From Folioceros fuciformis (Eukaryota > Anthocerotophyta > Anthocerotopsida > Anthocerotales), in NCBI GenBank assembly GCA_049999805.1, contig JBNGIO010005931.1, positions 209,330-236,061 of the forward strand: a stretch of DNA of 26,732 nt, read 5' to 3'. The translations under genes and the position numbers were made by a program. The notes below the pieces were generated by a model that searched no databases, had not been told where the DNA came from, and saw nothing but the letters and a program-made list of their open reading frames with translations. Shown here in pieces: positions 20,897 to 26,732 of this stretch. The first letter of the stretch is position 1. Each line of letters starts with the position of its first letter.

Positions 20897-21994
20897 CTAC
20901 CAACTCGTAGCACCGAAGTTGGGGTCCTCTATAGTTTGGGGCGGCAAAGTACAATTCTCATCCCAGACGGTGATGGCATAAAGGTCCTCCGCTGGCCTAA
21001 TCATCACCTCTCCTTTCTTGCCCAACATATTGAACACCATCATTTTGCGATCTACGCTCCCATCACTCCATACTTCCTTCGCCCAAAACTTTAATGGGCC
21101 TCGTGTAAACGACTCTGTTGTAATCTCCTCATCTGCGTCAAGCAAAGGCCCCAACCCGATAATCCGCTGCATAATATATGAAGTGCACCTCACATCCACA
21201 TCGATAGCCACCGCGTGCCTTCCATGCTGAATTGCACTTTGGAGAAGAGATCACGAGCCTGTGCATGCATCAACCACCCAGTCCCCTTCACAAGAAAACA
21301 TATTAATAAGCATACTCATCAACCCTAATGGTTTTTGGTAAGGGGAGACGACATGCGCATCTACTGAATGGAAAAGGTGCTTCTTCACCACCGCTCCATG
21401 CCTTATAACCCGCGGTAAGAGAAATCCCTGATTTGCAAAAAGTGGAGCCTTCAATTCTTGAGCCTCTGTTTGCACTGCACTTCCAACAGTCACATATTCA
21501 ACTATTTCCACTGCTCCTGCGTTTGGGGGTATGTTAGTCTTCTCCCATACCAATGTCTGTATGCTCCCCTTCTTGCACCATGGTCGAAGTGCCTCCCTTG
21601 TTTCCAATATCAGATCCACTCCTTGCATTAGAATAACTCAAAAAATATTACTCGAAGTTCATTCGCTGAACCCTCGAAGCGTTTCATCCAACTCGGCTAC
21701 CTTCATTTGCTTGTCATACTCATGCCGCTGTAATCCCCGAGGCAAGTCTGCACATAGCAGCGTATAGGGGCGTTTGACAAGAAATGCCTTTATTTCTAGT
21801 ACATTCCTTTGAATAACTTGATATTTCACCTTTGAATTACTCGCTAAAACTCAAAAATCCAATAACCCTGCGTCCATATCAGCGGCCGCCAGCTTCTACT
21901 TCTCTTCTTCCATCCTTTTCCAATTTTTCGCCGAATATACAAAATCTTGGAATGGCTTGGGCAATGGCTCCAAGTCTACTATATCTCCAGGTTT
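20897..21994 (-). pseudogene. Beta-class N6/N4 DNA methyltransferase domain (C-terminal part of the minus-strand locus)
   Basis: One reading frame spans 21994 to 20897, with about five stops, three of them TGA at about 21662, 21641 and 21253. PYTLLCADLPRG (DLPRG at 21748-21734) sits where the catalytic DPPY-type motif belongs. TSSNIF and IQTLVWEKTN follow. YQKPLGLMSMLINMF then VVDACTGS-stop-SLLQSAI (21271 on) and HAVAIDVDV match the KP...L and FxGxG SAM-binding region. Catalytic motif before SAM motif is the beta order of CcrM-like and other N6_N4_Mtase (PF01555) enzymes. DLPR instead of DPPY may be decay or a family variant. The domain would methylate adenine N6 or cytosine N4. Confidence 0.7.
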
Positions 21995-22012
21995 CTGCAA
22001 CCAGAATAGTCT

Positions 22013-22608
22013 ACGTTAGTTTGGATACCAATTTGGCTACTTTAACCTGAGCAGACATGAGTGCTCCGGTAGACCGGCGCACTGGGGTCCCAGCCGGGAG
22101 AAGTCTTCTGGTGCCCTTGAGCCCTAGCCGGCTACACCAGTGCGCCAGTCTACCGGCGCACTGGAGCGCGAACTTCGGGAGTGCGCCAGTCTACCACCGC
22201 ACTGGAGCCCGAGCAGGGGGAAGTGCGCCGGTCTACCAGCACACTGGAGCCCGAGCCGGCGGGAGTGCGCCAGTCTACCAGCGCACTATATCCCGCGCCG
22301 GCTGCCCAAGTGCGCCGGTAGACCGGCACACTGGAGCTCGAGCTGGCATCAGTGCGCCGGTAGATCGGCACACTAAAGCCCAAGCCGGTAGCAGTGTGCC
22401 GGTAGACCGGCGCACTAGAGCCCCAACCGGCAGCATGCGGCGGTAGACCGGCGCACTGTAGCCCGAGCCGGCGGCAGTGAGCCGGTAAACCGGAGCACTA
22501 GAGCCCCAGCTGGCAACAGTGTGCCGATAGACCGGCACCCTGCTGCTCGAGCAGGACTAGAGTGCGCCGGTAGAGTGGCGCACTCTAGTTCAATAACCAA
22601 TGCATTAC
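22013..22608 (-). other. Probable intron of the minus-strand locus containing the palindromic array
   Basis: Coding-like sequence ends at about 22609 (FFLFDVVFLP), followed by a GTAATG donor at 22608. Coding-like sequence resumes at 21994 after a TTGCAG acceptor (21996-21995), so the intron may extend to 21995. The donor and acceptor phases do not match perfectly, as expected if indels have accumulated. Confidence 0.45.
22061..22583. repeat. Minisatellite of twelve palindromic units (period about 42 bp)
   Basis: Each unit has a 22-bp near-perfect palindrome with arms close to GTGCGCCGGT and ACCGGCGCAC, separated by a GC-rich spacer of about 18-20 bp (GGAGCCCGAGCCGGC type). Twelve palindromes are recognisable, at about 22061, 22140, 22181, then every 39-45 bp to 22562. 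Spacers resemble one another. Open frames across it on both strands follow from the repeat and are not genes. Confidence 0.92.
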
Positions 22609-22889
22609 GGGGGAAGGAAAACAACATCAAACAGAAAAAACTTAATCTCTTTTGCTTCTTCAAAGGTGTCACACTTCATTGCGATTCGGAAGGCATGTTG
22701 TATCAAGTGAATCTTCTTCTTCTTCCCGACTTTAGTGTCCATGTCTCTCAATTGAAGCTTGCCTTGAATAACCTTCTGTGTCACCGCAATCAACATCTCC
22801 TCTCCCTTCACACCTATTGGGACACCTTGAAAGGCTCTCCATGGCCTGCCCTGCATTGCTGATGGCCTCTTGCTGCTATCTTCCGTCAC
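22609..22889 (-). pseudogene. Connecting region of the ParB-methyltransferase locus
   Basis: Encodes a conserved-looking segment (DSSKRPSAMQGRPWRAFQG, VPIGVKGEEMLIAVTQKV, IHLIQHAFRIAMKCDTFEEA) with no family I can name. It is one base out of frame with the ParB-like part upstream; the shift lies near 22890 in a region reading KSKGETKDR. It sits between ParB and methyltransferase in the inferred protein. Confidence 0.5.
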
Positions 22890-23089
22890 TTGGGTAACAT
22901 AACTTTGTAAGACAGAATCTCCTGTCTTTCGTTTCGCCTTTGCTCTTTGTGGTCCCTGCTGTTACCATGCTCTTCTGCTCTGGCAGCTCACACTGTTCCC
23001 ACATTCTGAATATCCTGTCCACATTGTCCCAAAGTACCCCAAAACATCTAGCTACTCGATATGGCAAAGTCTGCCTATCCACCATCTTC

Positions 23090-23664
23090 TGGACCCAGTC
23101 TGTATCGTGAGGATCTCCACCTTCGTCAGTCATACCCAACAACCTGTATAGGTTGAACTTCCACTTCACTGGCGGCTTCTCTTCCACTGAATGAGTCCGA
23201 AAGAAAATATCTAGCTCGTCATGGATGTATCGCACCTGCTCAATGAACCCCATCCTCTTCCTCTTCTCTGCATAAACATTGTGGTCGACAGCAAGAACTC
23301 TCATCTCTTCCTCTATCAACCCAGCATAAATGTGCCCTTCCATCCATTCGTACTTATCTTCCGCGGGGAACATCTGGTGGAGTTTCTGCATGGCTGCAAA
23401 GCAATGGTTGCCCCCTAATACTCCCATATGGTATTGCTGCACCGTTATTTTGTCCAAGGAAACCTCTTCCATGCTCGCTACTTGCTTCGGATCAATCATA
23501 CAAAGGAGGGGCAAGATCCCTTCCTTAACGGAACTAGCCTGCATCTACCTAACTAAGCTCTTTATCCAAGCTTTGTCTACTTGCCTTATCTGAGCGTCAA
23601 AGGTGATGAATGACGTAGGGTGCAAAACATCAACATGCAGATCAAAAGTCGTGGACGGAATCCT
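23090..23664 (-). pseudogene. ParB/sulfiredoxin-fold-like domain of the minus-strand locus
   Basis: In one frame with a single TAG at 23547-23545 (glutamine expected). It reads DLHVDVLHPTSF and SFITFDAQIRQVDKAW, then EGILPLL, matching the ParB start (vddI.pNp, eLa.SI, GvlqPl). YHMGVLGGNHCFAAMQKL corresponds to ParB box II (GxxRxxAA), and IEEEMRVLAVDHN to the eea..lal.eN helix. The box II arginine position is Cys (TGC at 23403-23401), one C-to-T step from CGC. ParB-like folds bind CTP or act as nucleases; which applies here is unknown. RMGFIEQVRYIHDELDIFF and later helical text follow. Confidence 0.65.
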
Positions 23665-24438
23665 CTTGGCGTGGGCCCTTCTTCCTTATCCCATTCAAGT
23701 AGTCTTCATCTTGCGCCAACCTCTCAGTATTTGTTCTACTACACAAGTGGGCTCTAGCTCCACTTGCTGCACTGCACCGCCCTTCCTTCTCTTTTGCTTC
23801 GCTGCCTGCCCTCTTGCTGCAGAGCCTCCTGGTTTTCTCCGCTTTGTCTGCGGAGATGTTGCTGCGGAGACGTATAGCCGTTGTGAGATTGGGGTCAGCA
23901 TTCAGAGCTTTTCCAAAAGAATCAATGTACCAAAACAACCCCACAACAATCAGCTAAGCATACAAACAACAGCCTCATCGGATGTCATCTTCCACTGTTT
24001 CGATGGAGATGCAAATGCTTTCCTCTTCCGCTGCCCTGGTGCGCTGGTAGACCGGCGCACTTGGGTCACCCTCTTGCACGGTGGAGTGATCTCATTTGGG
24101 GACTCATCTGATGCATCACCCTCGCAGGAAGTGCGGGGCGTCTCCAGAGCATTGTTCAAACTATCTTCCGCTGAGGAGTATTGAGCCATCTCCTGGACTT
24201 CCTCCTCTTTGCTATGTTCTTGAACGTCAGGTGCCTCCTCTTCCGAAACTTCAAGTTTCATACGTGGCATCTCCTGCCTGTCCTTCAAGAAATCTACTGC
24301 ACGAGTGTTCAATACACCAAATTCTGCTTGCATCGACTTCCGCTGCCGCTCTCCCACAAGTCGTGCCACAAGAGCTCTGTTCTTCAGCACTGTGTCTCCC
24401 ACACAACGCAAAACAATTTGACAAAACTGTTCTCCACC
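23665..24438 (-). pseudogene. Charged middle part of the ParB-methyltransferase locus
   Basis: Begins at the probable acceptor (24439) with GGEQFCQIVLRCVGDTVLK and runs through LVGERQRKSMQAEFGVL, an acidic stretch (SEEEAPDVQEHSKEEEVQ) and basic runs (KRRKPGGSAARG, KQKRRKGGAVQQ) that could serve nuclear localisation. One frame holds to the ParB-like domain but has several stops between 23950 and 23690, so an additional intron is possible there. A lone palindromic repeat unit (24039-24060) sits in this coding-like stretch. Confidence 0.5.
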
Positions 24439-24529
24439 CTAATTAGAGAACATACAAACACAAAAGTTAGGGTTTAGGGTCATTCTCGGTAATGAAATAT
24501 TAAACTTTTAAGCTGAGAAGACCGCTTAC

Positions 24530-25244
24530 ATCCTTCAATAAAAGACAGTCTTTTAGCGCGTTTCTCAACCACAACGGTTCGCATTGGCGAGGAATGGCCT
24601 TCGCAACTTTCACAACGACTAAACTATGACTGTTGTAGTCATCCGTAATGTGGCTTGGTGGGTGTCGGGTTAGGATGAAATTCACGTGAGTTTCGTCATC
24701 TACACCATCCACTGACGCACAAAGAATCCATCTTGCTCTTCCTGCGCCAAGCCTTGAAAACCATTCGCCCACATAGCAACAAGAGGAATCCACGGCAAGT
24801 TCAAGTCATCAGGCTCATCTTCAGCTATCAAAAACCATTCCTTATCAGTGTTGAATCTTTTGGCCAGAGTGTCTTCTAACTTCTTCAGTCTCAATCTCTC
24901 ACAAAGTTGTAAGTATTCAGAATGTTGTAATTCTGACTGCCTCCTGTACTGCCACCTTGATTCACATTTAGAGGAATGTGGTTCAGAGGTCCTTCACTTG
25001 CTTTTGAATTGGACTCTCTCACGCTCCCACCTGAGTTATTCTTTCTTCCTCCGGCGGTCTGGGTGTTAGGAGTAGCCTCTTCGCTAGCGGGTGGTGGAGG
25101 TCGGCATCCATCTCTTTCGCTGGTGTGACGAGACGACGCTCGCACGGTTGCTTTCCCGGCTTGCCTTTGCTTTTGTAATCGGGGAAGCGCCTCGACATCC
25201 CTGTCCACGAGCAGCAGTTTGTTGCTCCGATGACCAGATGCCAT
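24530..25244 (-). pseudogene. N-terminal part of the ParB-methyltransferase locus
   Basis: ATG at 25244-25242 starts a Ser/Pro/Asn-rich, probably disordered segment (to about 24893). A frame change then leads to a conserved-looking region: LKKLEDTLAKRFNTDKEWFL, DLNLPWIPLVAMWANGFQGL, then after a second frame change near 24712 DDETHVNFILTRHPPSHITD and VVKVAKAIPRQCEPLWLRNA. It ends at a GTAAGC donor (24529). I do not recognise the family. The frame changes could be indels or unrecognised short introns. Confidence 0.5.
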
Positions 25245-25679
25245 TGGTGTGCAACCAAAAAAATGAAGAGTCAAAAAGCTCTTAATCTAATCTGGAGACG
25301 GAAGATGTTGTAGACGAAGTGCCCATGCAGCGGATTTGTACAAGACAAAATTCGAAAAGGTACTGTGCAGCTCAAAAACGAATATCCAACGTTGCCGACT
25401 GCCAATGCATTTATAGCGTGATGAAGGTCGTATCAGGTGGTGATTCTCTCTGAATAGTTAGTTCTAATTTGGCTCAAACTTTCAAATTGAATTAGCGTGA
25501 TGAAGGTCGTATCAAGCGGCAATTCTCGCTGAACAGCTAGTTCTATTTTTGGTCTAACGTTCACATTGCATTAAACACCAGCGGTTTGGGACTTGGTTGA
25601 GGGGCATTGTTACAACGCTGCAGATTTGAAAGCAAGTCCAGCCGAAGTTCATACTCACCCTTCTTTCTTTTCCGCTTCC
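25245..25679. promoter_or_regulatory. Divergent intergenic region between the minus-strand methyltransferase locus and the plus-strand gene
   Basis: About 435 bp separate ATG 25244 (-) from ATG 25680 (+). Transcription of both would start here. It contains the 79-bp direct repeat at 25414-25571. No TATA box is convincing. Confidence 0.4.
25414..25571. repeat. Tandem duplication of a 79-bp unit
   Basis: Copies at 25414-25492 and 25493-25571 both begin TAGCGTGATGAAGGTCGTAT and share GATTCTC/AATTCTC, GCTGAACAG/CTGAATAG and TAGTTCTA blocks. They differ by a scatter of mainly C/T and G/A changes. Confidence 0.85.
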
Positions 25680-26732
25680 ATGGCAAACAAACCTTCATCA
25701 TCGTGTCGCGGTATGGAGAAGTTTTGTGAAGATAGTAGCGACGAAGGTTTGGAAGAACGGACGATGCTTTTGTTCGTGGATTCACATGAATTTGATTTGC
25801 TTCTGTTTTACTAACGCGTGGATGATTCTTATCTCCAAGAGACCATCCTTGCAGACATCAGTTTGAGGAGTTGAGGTTGTCGCCAATTTGTTGGAGTCTT
25901 CTAGACGAAATTCATAGTTGTCCAAGCCCGTCATCTCCGCGACATTCATTTGTAGGAGCAATGATGAAGATGACACCTCTAAGGGGAAACGCCGATGTCT
26001 GTAGGTTCTCAGGAGGGAGTGGCGCAGATGGTTGGGGCCTAGATACTGGAACACAGATGCAGGAAGTGAACGATTCCATGAATGCGAATGAAGAAGGGCC
26101 TTGCAGTGAGGAGTGTTCGGGCTCAAGACAAACACCAAGCAAACGGTCGAGCTTTAATCGCAAGTCGGCGTCGGAGTCAATGATCGAAACTCCCTTAGAT
26201 CATCGACGATGTCGGCGAAAGAGACCTTCAACAATACCAGATGCTAAGTGTTTAGAGCTTCGCATTTCCCTTGATTATAGGAAGATATGTTGTGCGAGAC
26301 AATGTCTGAGACTGCTTGGCAAACCAGGATTTAGAGAGTTGCGATATTGTTTTCTAAAGATGAGCAGGACAGAACAAGAAACCTTTTTGCAAGCACATTT
26401 TGATGTCGATAAGACTAAGAGCGCACATCCAATCGCGGAACCATTCTTAATCGGGTCGGGAAAAATAAGGTGTTGTCGAGACGCTTTCAAAAGAGTGTAT
26501 TGTATTGGTTCAAATAGATATGAGGGAGCGAAAGATCATGCTTGTGGGAACATTGTGTGGTATGGAGCTATCCACTCATAGCCACAGACTCTAGGCTACG
26601 TCGCTACCACGTGCGTATGGATGGATCAATTGTTTCTCCTCATTGCGGAGCGTATGCCAAATGTTGAAGTGTACCATTTGCCAGACTCTTACACAAAGGA
26701 GGAAATTTTCATGGACTACAAGCGGCAAATGA
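25680..26732 (+). pseudogene. Transposase-like gene, 5' part, cut by the window end
   Basis: A possible first exon starts at ATG 25680 (MANKPSSSCRGMEKFCEDSS). A better supported frame runs 25871-26732 with one TAG at 26579-26581, after which the same frame stays open to the edge. It contains KCLELRISLDYRKICC, MSRTEQETFLQAHFDVDKT, KIRCCRDAFKRVYCIGSNRY and MPNVEVYHLPDSYTKEEIF. A cysteine/KxF motif about 80-100 residues before a P.....hLP...TKxxxYxxY motif recalls the N-terminal region of transposon-derived proteins common in plants and invertebrates; the DDE part would lie beyond the window. The frame between 25720 and 25970 is unclear (intron or decay). Confidence 0.45.

Larger units (their letters stand above)
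20897..25244 (-). pseudogene. ParB-like domain plus N6/N4 DNA methyltransferase gene, decayed
   Basis: Minus-strand locus read as one broken gene. ATG at 25244 (MASGHRSNKLLLVDRD) opens a low-complexity N-terminus. A conserved unknown region follows to 24530, then a probable 91-bp intron (24529-24439, GTAAGC...TTAG). Next come a charged segment with basic runs (24438-23690), a ParB-like domain (about 23660-23100), a connecting region (22890-22609), a probable intron holding a minisatellite, and a C-terminal methyltransferase domain (21994-20897). Several stops and frameshifts (near 24893, 24712, 22890) break it. ParB-plus-methylase fusions are familiar in bacteria and phages. I infer a transferred gene or transposon cargo; the domain calls come from motifs read by eye. 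Confidence 0.65.

Noticed and set aside
22057-22538. Long open frames on both strands across the palindromic array
   Set aside because: They consist only of repeated RSTGAL-type text produced by a stop-free repeat, with no domain or start context.
22061-22583. CRISPR-like appearance: regular palindromic repeats with short spacers
   Set aside because: Spacers resemble one another, repeats vary in sequence, and the context is nuclear plant-type DNA with introns. It is a minisatellite.
24467-24480. Two plant telomere-type repeats (TTAGGG, TTTAGGG)
   Set aside because: Only two units within the probable 91-bp intron of the minus-strand locus; too short to mean a telomere or interstitial tract.

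Overview
The window is nuclear DNA from a streptophyte (green plant lineage). The main evidence is one long intron-rich gene (about 5793-16833, + strand) whose conceptual protein follows plant CHD1/CHR5-type chromatin remodelers from the chromodomains to the C-terminal helical domain. It is flanked by decayed Ty1/copia and Ty3/gypsy elements. C5-methyltransferase-bearing gypsy elements have been described in charophyte algae (de Mendoza and colleagues 2018, from memory), so a charophyte such as Chara or Klebsormidium is my best guess; a bryophyte is not excluded.

Layout. 1-3053: 3' part of a decayed copia retrotransposon (integrase, reverse transcriptase (RT), RNase H, polypurine tract, 3' LTR), apparently inserted into an older gypsy element. 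3054-4482: remnant of that gypsy element, holding the C-terminal half of a DNMT3-like cytosine-5 methyltransferase, a linker and the start of RT. 4483-5092: minisatellite and an 83-bp duplication. 5093-5792: probable promoter and 5' leader of the remodeler. 5793-16833: CHD1-like gene, 30 exons, 1884 residues in my model, with no in-frame stop. 16691-18192: a 1.5-kb inverted repeat formed by the CHD1 3' end and a mirror copy 430 bp downstream. 18193-20490: a second gypsy remnant with a nearly complete DNMT3-like domain running in frame into RT. 20491-25244 (- strand): a decayed gene with a ParB-like domain followed by a beta-class N6/N4 DNA methyltransferase domain, with a palindromic 42-bp minisatellite in a probable intron. 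25245-25679: divergent intergenic region. 25680-26732 (+ strand): start of a transposase-like gene running off the window.

Common theme: three mobile or decayed loci carry DNA-methyltransferase domains of two chemistries (C5 in the gypsy elements, N6/N4 with ParB in the minus-strand locus), beside an apparently intact host remodeler gene. The pseudogenes show many glutamine-to-stop changes, and the two arms of the inverted repeat differ mainly by G:C to A:T transitions at CG and CHG sites. That is the pattern expected from deamination of methylated cytosine in a plant-type methylation system.
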